Made by a program: the position numbers and the translations under genes
The notes under the pieces: generated by a model
The model's input: only the letters and a program-made list of their open reading frames with translations
Database searches by the model: none
Told to the model about the DNA's origin: nothing
Part shown: piece after piece, positions 17,196-25,459 of the stretch
How positions within the stretch are numbered: the first letter of the stretch is position 1
How the letters are laid out: every line of letters starts with the position of its first letter
Assembly (NCBI RefSeq): GCF_002073975.1
Contig: NZ_CP020384.1
Coordinates: 558,001-622,000 of the forward strand
Length of the DNA stretch: 64,000 nucleotides
Reading direction: 5' to 3'
From: Rhodovulum sp. MB263
GTDB taxonomy: Bacteria > Pseudomonadota > Alphaproteobacteria > Rhodobacterales > Rhodobacteraceae

Positions 17196-18521
17196 ATGAA
17201 GATCGCGATGGTGGGCACGGGCTATGTCGGGCTGGTGTCGGGTGTCTGTTTTTCCGATTTCGGGCATGAGGTCGTCTGCATCGACAAGGATCCGCGCAAG
17301 ATCGAGATGCTGATGCGGGGCGAGGTGCCGATCTACGAGCCCGGGCTCGAGGCGGTGATGGCGCGTAACGTGGCGGCGGGGCGGCTGTCCTTCAGCGGCG
17401 ATCTGGCGGCGGCGGTGGCCGGCGCCGATGCCGTCTTCATCGCGGTCGGCACGCCCACCCGGCGCGGCGACGGCCATGCCGATCTGAGCTATGTGATGGC
17501 CGCCGCCGAAGAGATCGCCATGGCGCTGACGGGCTATTGCGTCATCGTCACCAAGTCGACGGTGCCGGTCGGCACCAACCGGCAGGTGGCCGAGGTGGTG
17601 GCGAAGGCCAATCCGGCGGCCGAGTTCGACGTCGCCTCGAACCCCGAATTCCTGCGCGAAGGCGCCGCCATCGACGATTTCATGCGGCCCGACCGGGTCG
17701 TGGTGGGGGTCGAGGCCGAACGCGCCCGCGCCGTGATGGCCGATATCTACCGGCCGCTCTTCCTGCGCGAATTCCCGGTCGTCTATACCGATCTGGAATC
17801 GGCCGAGATGATCAAATATGCCGCCAACGCCTTCCTTGCGGCCAAGATCACCTTCATCAACGAGATGGCGATGCTCTGCGAGAAGGTCGGCGCCGACATC
17901 AAGGCGGTCTCCAAGGGCATGGGGCTGGACGGCCGGATCGGCAACAAGTTCCTGCATGCGGGGCCGGGCTATGGCGGCTCGTGTTTCCCCAAGGATACCA
18001 ACGCACTGGCCCGGATCGGGCAGGATCATGCCTCGCCCTGCGCCATCACCGAGACGGTGATCGAGGTCAATGACCGGGTCAAGCGGCGGATGGTCGACAA
18101 GCTGGTCGATCTTTGTGGCGGCAGCGTCAACGGCAAGACCGTGGCGGTGCTGGGGGTGACCTTCAAGCCCAATACCGACGACATGCGCGAGGCGCCCTCG
18201 CTGACCATCGTGCCCGCCCTGGTGGGCGGCGGCGCGAAGGTCCGCGTGGTCGATCCGCAGGGGCGGCGCGAAGGCGAGAAGCTGCTGCCCGGCGTCGACT
18301 GGCTCGAGGATCCCTATGCCGCGGCGACAGGGGCCGATGCACTGGTCATCCTGACCGAATGGAACGAGTTCCGCGCGCTCGATCTCGGCCAGATGTCCAG
18401 GCTCATGGCGGTGCCGCGGCTGGCCGATCTGCGCAACATCTACCCGCCCGAGGATGTGCGGCAGGCCGGGTTCGAGGCCTATGTGGCGGTCGGCCGCCGG
18501 GGTTTCGGGCTCGACGGGTAA
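17196..18521 (+). CDS. ugd: UDP-glucose 6-dehydrogenase
   Basis: A 441-residue UDP-glucose dehydrogenase, making UDP-glucuronate for polysaccharides. The N-terminal NAD motif is MKIAMVGTGYVGLVSGVCFS. NPEFLREGAAIDDF and the catalytic Cys263 in GPGYGGSCFPKDTNAL define the family. The C-terminal domain begins VLGVTFKPNTDDMREAPS. An AGGAGG site 9 bp upstream fixes the start at 17196. galU, which makes its substrate UDP-glucose, is 12 kb away in this window. A YdcF-like frame continues directly after the stop in the same reading frame. Confidence 0.96.
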   Translation: MKIAMVGTGYVGLVSGVCFSDFGHEVVCIDKDPRKIEMLMRGEVPIYEPGLEAVMARNVAAGRLSFSGDLAAAVAGADAVFIAVGTPTRRGDGHADLSYVMAAAEEIAMALTGYCVIVTKSTVPVGTNRQVAEVVAKANPAAEFDVASNPEFLREGAAIDDFMRPDRVVVGVEAERARAVMADIYRPLFLREFPVVYTDLESAEMIKYAANAFLAAKITFINEMAMLCEKVGADIKAVSKGMGLDGRIGNKFLHAGPGYGGSCFPKDTNALARIGQDHASPCAITETVIEVNDRVKRRMVDKLVDLCGGSVNGKTVAVLGVTFKPNTDDMREAPSLTIVPALVGGGAKVRVVDPQGRREGEKLLPGVDWLEDPYAAATGADALVILTEWNEFRALDLGQMSRLMAVPRLADLRNIYPPEDVRQAGFEAYVAVGRRGFGLDG

Positions 18522-19334
18522 GACCTTTGGGGCGACGTCTTCTTCGTCGCCTCAAAGCTCTGCCGGGCGCTGCTGCGCCCCGACACGCTGATCCTTGTCA
18601 GCCTCGGTTTCGGGCTGCTGCTGCTTTGGCGCCGACGGTTCGGGGCCGGGCGCGCGGTTCTCGGGCTCGTCCTGATCGCGCTGCTGGCGCTGAGCTTGAC
18701 GCCGCTGGCGCCCCGCGCCATGGCTCGCCTCGAGGCTGCCTATCCGGTGCCCGCCATCGAGGGCCGTCCGGTCGCGGGCATCGTCGTTCTTGGCGGCGGC
18801 GAGGAGCCGACGATTTCGGTGGCGCGCGCTCAGCCAACCGTCAACGAGGCGGGCGATCGCTTTCTTGCCGTGCTTGCGGTGGTGCGGCGTTTCCCCGAGG
18901 CGCCGGTGCTGTTCACCGGCGGCAGCGGCCGGATTCATCCGGCCGCGATCCCCGAGGCGAATGTGGCGGCGGCTTTGCTGCTGCGAGCCGGGCTCGACCC
19001 ATCGCGGCTGATCCTCGAGGACGCCTCGCGCACCACAGCCGAGAACGCGCGGCTGGCGGTGGAGCTGGTGCCCGACCGGCCGGGCAACTGGGTGCTGGTC
19101 ACCTCGGCCTTTCACATGCGTCGTGCCGTTGCCACATTCTGCGCCGCGGGCTGGCGCGGCATCCTGCCCTATCCGGTCGATTTCCGCACTGCGCCCGGAT
19201 TTCGCGCCAGCCCGGGCCTGCCGGAAAACCTCGGCCTCTTGACCCTCTTCTTGCACGAAGTGCTAGGGCTTGCAGTTTACCGCGCCAGCGGCCTTGCCGC
19301 CGATCCGCTTCCCGAAGGCTGCCTTGCCGGGTGA
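18522..19334 (+). CDS. YdcF/ElyC-like DUF218 protein, start codon unresolved
   Basis: A DUF218 protein of about 260 residues. The core has AGIVVLGGGEEPTISVAR (GGG motif), VLFTGGSGRI, LILEDASRTTAENARLA and WVLVTSAFHMRRAVATF, all typical of the SanA/ElyC/YdcF family, which acts in the envelope. Upstream of the core the same frame encodes two expected hydrophobic segments (LLRPDTLILVSLGFGLLLLW and AVLGLVLIALLALSLTPLAP), but no ATG, GTG or TTG in that frame exists between the ugd stop (18519-18521) and TTG 18696. Possible explanations are a CTG start near 18570, a lost start codon, or use of TTG 18696, which would drop both helices. The coordinate given marks the frame, not a proven start. Confidence 0.7.
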   Translation, partial: DLWGDVFFVASKLCRALLRPDTLILVSLGFGLLLLWRRRFGAGRAVLGLVLIALLALSLTPLAPRAMARLEAAYPVPAIEGRPVAGIVVLGGGEEPTISVARAQPTVNEAGDRFLAVLAVVRRFPEAPVLFTGGSGRIHPAAIPEANVAAALLLRAGLDPSRLILEDASRTTAENARLAVELVPDRPGNWVLVTSAFHMRRAVATFCAAGWRGILPYPVDFRTAPGFRASPGLPENLGLLTLFLHEVLGLAVYRASGLAADPLPEGCLAG

Positions 19335-19477
19335 TTTTTCCCGTCCGGCATGACCCGAGAGCCGGACCTGCGCGGCATATCGCGCGGCTTCGGGGCGGCA
19401 GGCCGATGGCGCACCGGGCGCTTTGCCGGAGCGCGCTGTCGGGAGGTCTTGCAGTAATCGGGAGGGCCGGGGCGGGC

Positions 19478-20608
19478 TCAGGGGCATCCGGTGGGCGGCA
19501 GGTCTTGGAACCGGCGCATGAAGCCGCGGTCGATCCGGTCCTTCCAGTGCCAGACCCAGCGGCCCTCGATCCGCAGCGCCTGCCGGTCGGCGGCGGCGCG
19601 CTTTTCGCCCATCGAGATCAGCTTGAGATATCGCCGCTGCGGCCGGTAGGCGCGCATCCGGCCGCCGGTCAGCCCCGCGATCAGGTTTCGGGCCAGGATC
19701 GGCGCCTCTCGCACCGCGAAGACGCCCGCCTTGGGCCGTGGCGCATGCGAGAGATGGGCGCAATCGCCCGCGGCAAAGACCCTCGGATCCGAGACCGAGC
19801 GCAGGGTCCTGTCGACCGTCACGAAGCCCTCCGTAAGGGCGAGCCCGGTTTCGGCCAGCCAGCCCTGCGGCCGGGCGCCTGCCGCGCCGATGACGAAGGC
19901 GGCGGGCAGGCTCTCGCCGTCGGCAAGCGTCACGCCCCCGGGGCCGATCCGTGCAACCCGGCTTCCGGTCCGGAGCGCGATCCCGGCCCGGGCAAGGGCC
20001 TCGAGAAGGGCCGTGCGGGCACCGGGGCGCAGGTCGTGCAGGATCTCGTCCGAGGCCTCGATCAGTGTCAGTTCGGGCGCGGCGCCGCCTTTTGCCAGCC
20101 TGTGGCGGGCGGCCAGCGCCAGCTCGACCCCGGCCACGCCCGCCCCGATCACCACGACGCGGGGCGTGGCATGGCCCGCCGCGACCCCGGCAAGGAACCC
20201 GGCCCAGCGATCGGCGAAGTGCCCGAGCGGTTTGGCCGGGACCGCGTGATCGTCAAAGCCCGGCAGGTCGGGCAGATCGGAGGTGATGCCGATATCGAGC
20301 GAGAGGATGTCATAGGGCACCGGCGCCTGCCCGGCGACAAGCACATGGCGGCGGGCCCGGTCGAGCCCCTCGGCGCGGCCGATGACGAAGCGCGCCCCGG
20401 CGGCGCGGGTCAGCCGCGCGAGGTCGATCTCGAGTGCCGCGCGCGGATAATGGCCCGCGATGAAGCCCGGCAGCATGCCCGAATAGGCGGCCCTCGGCGC
20501 CGGGTCGATCAGCGTCACCGAGAGGTCGGGGCGCTGCCTCATCCCGCGCAGCACCAGCGCATGGGCATGGCCACCGCCGATCAGCACCAGATGGGCGCGG
20601 GGACTCAT
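19478..20608 (-). CDS. FAD-dependent pyridine nucleotide-disulfide oxidoreductase, SelD-associated type
   Basis: A 376-residue NDH-2-like flavoprotein. FAD motif: HLVLIGGGHAHALVLRGM near the N-terminus; second dinucleotide motif: VVVIGAGVAGVELALAA (about 153-169); C-terminal FAD motif: RVFAAGDCAHL. The GGGHAHALVLR and AAYSGMLPGFIAGHY segments are typical of the family that is often fused to the N-terminus of selenide, water dikinase (SelD). Here the protein stops at the point where the fusion would continue (FQDLPPTGCP), so it is stand-alone and no selD lies nearby. The next gene upstream on the same strand is the lipocalin gene, 4 bp away. Confidence 0.82.
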   Translation of the reverse strand: MSPRAHLVLIGGGHAHALVLRGMRQRPDLSVTLIDPAPRAAYSGMLPGFIAGHYPRAALEIDLARLTRAAGARFVIGRAEGLDRARRHVLVAGQAPVPYDILSLDIGITSDLPDLPGFDDHAVPAKPLGHFADRWAGFLAGVAAGHATPRVVVIGAGVAGVELALAARHRLAKGGAAPELTLIEASDEILHDLRPGARTALLEALARAGIALRTGSRVARIGPGGVTLADGESLPAAFVIGAAGARPQGWLAETGLALTEGFVTVDRTLRSVSDPRVFAAGDCAHLSHAPRPKAGVFAVREAPILARNLIAGLTGGRMRAYRPQRRYLKLISMGEKRAAADRQALRIEGRWVWHWKDRIDRGFMRRFQDLPPTGCP

Positions 20609-20612
20609 CGGC

Positions 20613-21668
20613 TCAGTACCCGGTCATTTCCAGATAACCCTCGCCCGGATGGCTGCCGCGCGCTGTGACCGGGCCTTCCCAATAGGGCACCCGGGTTTCG
20701 TTCCAGGCCTTTGGTTGCAGCGCGGTGACGGTGATGTCGAGCCCGCGCGCGGGCAGGCGAACACGCCAGAGCGTCGGGATACTGTGCCCGGCAACCTCGG
20801 TTTCGGCCTCCGGGACCATCTCGACCGCGCCAGGGGTCAGCGGCGTGGGGGTGCCGTCGGGGGCGATCCAGGTGCCGGTGAGAAAGTCGTCGCGTGCGCC
20901 CCGCAGCCGGAAGGCCATCAGCTTGGCGCCGCCGTCGAGATGCAGCGACAGCCAGTCCCAGCCGGTCTGGTCGGCTGCGAGCGGCTGGCTCGACCATTCG
21001 CGGTCGAGCCAGGCCCGGCCGGTGACGCGGACGGTGCGGTCGGGGAAGATCAGGCGGCCCTCGGCGCGGTAGAAGGGCTGCGAATAGTAATGGCTGGCCT
21101 GCCCGTCGCGCGACTTGACCGAATAGCCGCGCGCGCCCTGAGCCACCAGCGGCCCGGTCGCGACGAGCTCGAGATCATAGGCAAAGCCCGTGCCACTGGC
21201 GCCGAGCCGGGCGGCCGATAGCGGATCGGCGCCGGGCCCGGCTGTGCTGAGCAGATGCCAGTCGTCGATCTCGGCGCGGAAGGGGGCAAGGGTCACGCCC
21301 GCCTGCCCGATGCCGCCCCGGGCCAGCCGCTCGGCGCTTTTATGGGTGTCGGCCGAGGTGACGGCGGCATGGCCCATCCAGGCGGTCCGGGTCTGCCAGC
21401 CGGTGCCGGGCTCGCCGGGCGCCAGCGCGCTGCGAAACAGCGTCCACTGGATGCCGTATTGCCTGCCGTCCTCGCCCTCGAGATTGGCGGTCACATACCA
21501 CCATTCGATGCGGAACCCGGGATGGGCACCATGATCGCGGGGAAACTCGAAGCGGGCGGCCGGGTCGGGCAGGGCATAGCCATCGGCCGCGCCGCCGAGC
21601 CCGGCAAAGCCCTGCGCCAGAGCGGGCAAGGGCAGGAACAGCGCGCAGATCAGGGCCTTAACGTTCAT
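20613..21668 (-). CDS. Lipocalin-like / carotenoid 1,2-hydratase (AttH/CrtC) family protein
   Basis: A 351-residue exported protein. The signal peptide MNVKALICALFLPLPALAQG is followed by FEFPRDHGAHPGFRIEWWYV, the WWY motif of the AttH/CrtC family. YYSQPF, GRAWLDREWSSQPL and the segment up to DWLSLHLDGGAKLMAFRLR are further family blocks. Members include hydroxyneurosporene synthase, but many, like AttH, accompany an ABC transporter. Here it overlaps the FtsX permease gene by 11 bp, so the AttH-type transport-associated role is favoured over carotenoid hydration. No carotenoid gene is near. Confidence 0.85.
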   Translation of the reverse strand: MNVKALICALFLPLPALAQGFAGLGGAADGYALPDPAARFEFPRDHGAHPGFRIEWWYVTANLEGEDGRQYGIQWTLFRSALAPGEPGTGWQTRTAWMGHAAVTSADTHKSAERLARGGIGQAGVTLAPFRAEIDDWHLLSTAGPGADPLSAARLGASGTGFAYDLELVATGPLVAQGARGYSVKSRDGQASHYYSQPFYRAEGRLIFPDRTVRVTGRAWLDREWSSQPLAADQTGWDWLSLHLDGGAKLMAFRLRGARDDFLTGTWIAPDGTPTPLTPGAVEMVPEAETEVAGHSIPTLWRVRLPARGLDITVTALQPKAWNETRVPYWEGPVTARGSHPGEGYLEMTGY

Positions 21669-24075
21669 CGGCGAATACCTTCAGCAGATGGACCGGGGCG
21701 AGGCGCGCGAGCTTCCAGGCGGGCCAGGCGGCGGCCAGCCCCGCCGCGATCAGCGCCAGCGCGCCGAGCCAGAGCCAGTCCTGCGGGAAGAGATGCATCG
21801 GCAGACGCCAGCCGAAGGCCTCGACATTGATCACCGCCAGCAGCACCCAGGCCAGAAGCAGCCCGACCGGCACCGCCAGCGCCATGGTCAGAAGCGCCAG
21901 GAGCACCGCGCGGAGCAGTTCCAGCCGGGCGAGGCGGCCGCGGGTCAGCCCCAGCGCCCAGACCGGGGCCAGCTGCGGCAGGCGCATGGTCGAGAGCGTC
22001 AGCAGGCTCATGAACATCGCAAAGCCCGCCACGCCCATGGTCAGCACGTTCAGCGCGGCGGTGACGGCGAAGGTGCGTTCGAACACCATCAGCGAGACCT
22101 GCTTGACCTCCTGTTGCGAGATCATGCTGTCGGGGGGCAGGCCGAAATCCTCATCGATGGCGCTGCGGAGCGCGGGCACATTGGCCGGATCGGTGCGGAT
22201 CGCATAGCGGCGGCGGTCGATCCCGGGATACAGCGCCAGCAGATCGGCGATGCCCAGGATCGCCTGGCCCCTGGTGTTGCCGTAATCGGCATAGACCCCG
22301 ATCAGCGGCCGGATCGCGCCGCCCGGAAGCGTCACCGGATCGCCGAGGCTCAGACCTGCACGGCGCCAGAGCTGTTCATTGACGATGACGCCGTCGCCGC
22401 GCGCGAGGGCCTGCCAGACCGAGGCGTCGCCAAGGATCATCGGCCAGTGATCGGGATAGGTGCGGTGATCGGCAACGCCGTAGACCTCGCCCGGACGGCC
22501 GAGCAAGGCGCCGTCGATCTTCCAGATCGGCAGCAGCGCGTCGCTGCGCGGGGTCAGCCATTCGGCCAGGCGCAGGGCCTCGTCCTCGGTCCGGGCGGTG
22601 ACGTAAAGTTCCGATGGCAGGCGCTGGTCGAGCCAGGCGGTGAAGGTCAGCCGGAAGCTCGAGACCATGGTGCCGACGCCGATATTGGCCGAAAGCGCCA
22701 GCAGCAGCGCCATCAGCGCCAGCGACAGGCCCGGAAGCTGCTGGCGGGTATCGGCCCAGAACCATTGTGCGATGACGCCCTTCGAGAGCCGTTCGCCGAA
22801 AGCCAGCGCCACCGCCAGAGCGCCCGGAAGGGCCAGCGCCGCGGCCAGCAGAAGCGCCCCGAGCAGGACGAAACCGCCCACCAGCCCCTCGCCCCTGACG
22901 GCAGCTCTCAGCGCGATCAGCGCAAGCATCCCGGCAAGCCCGGTCTGCCAGGCGAGGGCGCGGGCCGAGGCGCGGCTCCAGGCGCGGGGCTGGGCGGGGG
23001 CGAGAACCGGCATCCGCGCCAGCCGCCAGAGGCTTTGCGCCGCCGCGACCCCCGCGCCCGCCAGTGCCATGGCCAGACCCGCGACGGCCCATTCGGGGCG
23101 CAGCGACAGGCTGCCCGAGACGCTTGCGCCGTAAAGGCCGCGCAGTGTCGCCGCCACATCGGGCAGGAGTGCTGCGGCGATGACATAGCCCAGCGCGATG
23201 CCCGCCAGCCCGGCGACCAGGGCAAAGCCCATCACCTCGGCCGCGAGCAGGCCCACCAGCGCCCGCAGCGGCAGGCCGAGGGCGCGGAGCGTGCGGAAGA
23301 CCGGGCGGCGCTGCTCGAAGGCGAGGCCGATGGCGGAATGGACGATGAACAGCCCGACCGCGAAGGACAGGAAGCCGAAGGCGGTGAGGTTGAGATGAAA
23401 GCTGCCGGTCAGCGCGCCCATATCGGCCTGCTCGGCCGGGCTCTGGCGGATCAGCCCGGGTGCGACCTCGTCCAGGGGGCTCTGGCGCAAGGGCTGCTCG
23501 GGCGCAATCAGCAGGCGGCTGATCTTGCCCTCGGCCCGCACGAGGCGCTGGGCGGTGCCGATATCGACCAGCAGAAGGCCGGGCGCCATCCCCGGGGCCG
23601 CGGCCAGCGGCGGCAGGCCCCGGGCGCCGCCTTCAGTCAGCCCGGCCACGGTCTCGGGGGCGGCGAAGGCAAGGCCCTCGGCCGAGAGGAAGGCCCCCGA
23701 GCGGCTTTCATCGGCGACGGTTTCGGGCAGGCTGTCCGCAGGCAGAGTGAAGGGGTCGACCCCGAGGATACGGAGGGACGGGCCGCGCTCTGACCAGCGC
23801 CCTTCCAGCACCGGCGAGACCAGCCAGCCCGCGCGGCGCAGATCCGCAAACACCTGCTGGCCGATCGGCTGACCGTCGCGGGCGACGAGGCTGTCGAGCC
23901 GGTCCTGCGCCAGCACTGCCGCCGCGCGGTCATAGCTTTGCCGCGCCTCGGCATTGATCGCCTGCACCCCCGACCAGAGCGCGGTCGCCAGCGCGAGCCC
24001 GAGGAAGAGCCCGGCCAGTTGCAGCGGGTGGCGCCGCCAATGCGACAGAAGCGCGGTAATGGCGGTCCGGATCAT
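21658..24075 (-). CDS. ABC transporter permease, AttF/AttG-like FtsX protein
   Basis: An 805-residue FtsX-family permease. It has an N-terminal helix (LAGLFLGLALATALWSGVQA), a long periplasmic domain, helices at about 225-340, a central pair at about 370-425, and a C-terminal FtsX domain with helices near 695-785 (TMGVAGFAMFMSLLTLSTMR and LLALLTMALAVPVGLLLAWV). Its start overlaps the ATPase stop by 4 bp, and its end overlaps the lipocalin gene. One large permease seems to replace the separate AttF and AttG. The substrate is not known. Confidence 0.87.
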   Translation of the reverse strand: MIRTAITALLSHWRRHPLQLAGLFLGLALATALWSGVQAINAEARQSYDRAAAVLAQDRLDSLVARDGQPIGQQVFADLRRAGWLVSPVLEGRWSERGPSLRILGVDPFTLPADSLPETVADESRSGAFLSAEGLAFAAPETVAGLTEGGARGLPPLAAAPGMAPGLLLVDIGTAQRLVRAEGKISRLLIAPEQPLRQSPLDEVAPGLIRQSPAEQADMGALTGSFHLNLTAFGFLSFAVGLFIVHSAIGLAFEQRRPVFRTLRALGLPLRALVGLLAAEVMGFALVAGLAGIALGYVIAAALLPDVAATLRGLYGASVSGSLSLRPEWAVAGLAMALAGAGVAAAQSLWRLARMPVLAPAQPRAWSRASARALAWQTGLAGMLALIALRAAVRGEGLVGGFVLLGALLLAAALALPGALAVALAFGERLSKGVIAQWFWADTRQQLPGLSLALMALLLALSANIGVGTMVSSFRLTFTAWLDQRLPSELYVTARTEDEALRLAEWLTPRSDALLPIWKIDGALLGRPGEVYGVADHRTYPDHWPMILGDASVWQALARGDGVIVNEQLWRRAGLSLGDPVTLPGGAIRPLIGVYADYGNTRGQAILGIADLLALYPGIDRRRYAIRTDPANVPALRSAIDEDFGLPPDSMISQQEVKQVSLMVFERTFAVTAALNVLTMGVAGFAMFMSLLTLSTMRLPQLAPVWALGLTRGRLARLELLRAVLLALLTMALAVPVGLLLAWVLLAVINVEAFGWRLPMHLFPQDWLWLGALALIAAGLAAAWPAWKLARLAPVHLLKVFADER

Positions 24076-24731
24076 GCCGCGAGCCGCCCGCCCGCAAGAT
24101 GCGCGCGCCGTCCCAGCCGCGCGGCGAGCCGGGGCGAATGGGTGACCATCAGAAGCCCCGCACCCGCCTCGGTCACCAGGTCGAGCATCAGGTCCATGAC
24201 CGCGTCGCCGGTGGCCTCGTCGAGATTGCCGGTGGGCTCGTCGGCCAGCAGCAGCGCGGGCCGGATCGCCAGCGCCCGGCCGATGGCCACGCGTTGCTGC
24301 TGGCCGCCCGAAAGCTGTTCTGGATAGCGCGACAGAAGCCCCGACAGACCCAGCCGGTCGGCCAGTGTCGCGACCCGGTCCGGATCGTGGCGCCCCGCCA
24401 GCCGGGCCTGGAAGGCGAGATTGGCGGCCACGTCGAGCGAGGGGATCAGGTTGAACTGCTGGAAGACCAGCCCCACCGTCTCGCGCCTGAGCGCGGCGAG
24501 GCGAGGTTCGGAAGCGTCGGTCAGATCCTGCCCGTCAACGGCGATCCGGCCGCGATCGGCGCGGTCGAGCCCGGCGCAGAGATGCAGAAGCGTGCTTTTG
24601 CCGGACCCGGATTCGCCGGTCAGCGCGACCGTCTCGCCCCGGGCCAGCGCGAGATCGACACCGCACAGCACCTCGATCCGGGTTCCCCCGGTCTCGTAGG
24701 CCTTGCCGATGCCGGAAAGTGATAAGAGCAT
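24072..24731 (-). CDS. ABC transporter ATP-binding protein, LolD/AttE-like
   Basis: A 219-residue ATPase, first gene of a three-gene operon. Walker A is TGESGSGKSTLL (about 37-48), Q-loop VGLVFQQFNLIPSL, signature LSGGQQQRVAIG and Walker [32 protein letters not shown] is typical of the MacB/LolD group. It is followed by the FtsX-type permease (4-bp overlap) and the AttH-like lipocalin, matching the attEFGH order in other bacteria. It is distinct from the YbbA-type ATPase at 12.7 kb. Confidence 0.9.
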   Translation of the reverse strand: MLLSLSGIGKAYETGGTRIEVLCGVDLALARGETVALTGESGSGKSTLLHLCAGLDRADRGRIAVDGQDLTDASEPRLAALRRETVGLVFQQFNLIPSLDVAANLAFQARLAGRHDPDRVATLADRLGLSGLLSRYPEQLSGGQQQRVAIGRALAIRPALLLADEPTGNLDEATGDAVMDLMLDLVTEAGAGLLMVTHSPRLAARLGRRAHLAGGRLAA

Positions 24732-24821
24732 GGGCCGTCTCCCCCGTCTGCCGCGCCTATCTAGCGCGCCGGAGGGCCGGGCACAGCCCGCAGGGCCCGG
24801 ACGAGGTGCCGCAGCAGGGGC

Positions 24822-25025
24822 TCAGCGAAATGCGGTTCCGGGTCGGATCCCGAGCTTTTTGAACAGCATCGCGGCGGGACAGAAGCCCGTGACCGAGGCC
24901 TGCATCAGGTTCAGCCCGACAAAGGCGGTCAGCAGGTACCAGAGGGGCGACACCCAGCTGCCGAGGGCAAGCGACAGAAGGATCATCGCGCCCGCGAACA
25001 TCATCACGGCGCGGTCGAGGGTCAT
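24822..25025 (-). CDS. DUF2892 (YgaP transmembrane-type) inner membrane protein
   Basis: A 67-residue protein with two membrane helices (AVMMFAGAMILLSLALGSWV and SPLWYLLTAFVGLNLMQASV) and the short motif GFCPAAMLFKKLGIR. The NxMQASxTGFCPxxxxxxKxG pattern is the DUF2892 signature, found alone or fused to rhodanese in YgaP. Its role is unknown; a link to sulfur or metal handling is often suggested from context. It is divergent from dmeR with a 153-bp gap that contains the metal-responsive operator. Confidence 0.82.
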   Translation of the reverse strand: MTLDRAVMMFAGAMILLSLALGSWVSPLWYLLTAFVGLNLMQASVTGFCPAAMLFKKLGIRPGTAFR

Positions 25026-25142
25026 GGCGGGTCTCCTTTCGGGGCGAGGGCTGTTCGGCCCGAGCTAGTGGCTGCGGCCCATCAATTCAAGAAATGGAAT
25101 GTAAAAATTGCGGGGCCCGGATTGATTTCCGGAGCTGGGTCT

Positions 25143-25167
25143 GATAGGGATAGCCCCTATACCTATC
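25143..25167 (+). promoter_or_regulatory. Palindromic operator upstream of dmeR-dmeF
   Basis: A 25-bp near-perfect inverted repeat lies 11 bp before the dmeR ATG. Arms GATAGGGATAG and CTATACCTATC match with one mismatch around CCC. The ATAG-C/G-tract-CTAT layout resembles operators of RcnR/DmeR-type repressors, so autoregulation by DmeR is likely. Confidence 0.7.
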
Positions 25168-25178
25168 GAGGTGGATGA

Positions 25179-25451
25179 ATGTCGCATCTTACCAAGGACA
25201 AGCCAAAGCTTCTGGCGCGGGTGCGCCGACTGAAGGGGCAGATCGAGGCGATCGAGCGGGCCATCGAGGCCGAGAAGGAATGCGGCGCGATCCTGCAGCT
25301 CGTGGCCTCTGTGCGCGGCGCCACTGCCGGGCTGACCCAGGAACTGATCGAGGATCACCTGCGCCATCACGTCATTCTGGTCGAGGACGAGACCGGCCGC
25401 GAACAGGGTGGCGCGGAGCTTGCCTCGGTCCTTCGCACCTATCTGAAATAG
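25179..25451 (+). CDS. dmeR: CsoR/RcnR-family metal-responsive repressor DmeR
   Basis: A 90-residue all-helical DUF156 repressor. Residues that bind Ni/Co in RcnR are all present at the same numbers: His3, Cys35, His60 and His64 (MSH at the start, ECGAIL, EDHLRHHV). This points to nickel/cobalt sensing rather than Cu(I) (CsoR needs a second Cys) or formaldehyde (FrmR). KPKLLARVRRLKGQIEAIER is the conserved DNA-binding N-terminal helix. dmeF begins 8 bp after its stop. Metal binding would release the operator just upstream. Confidence 0.92.
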   Translation: MSHLTKDKPKLLARVRRLKGQIEAIERAIEAEKECGAILQLVASVRGATAGLTQELIEDHLRHHVILVEDETGREQGGAELASVLRTYLK

Positions 25452-25459
25452 GCCGGATC

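Noticed and set aside
16156..17199. Long plus-strand open frame opposite the AbrB-family gene
   Set aside because: It is the antisense shadow of a membrane protein gene with clear homology; composition is low-complexity.
20613..21668. Carotenoid 1,2-hydratase CrtC
   Set aside because: The family match is real, but there are no carotenoid genes near and the operon is of the ABC/AttH type.
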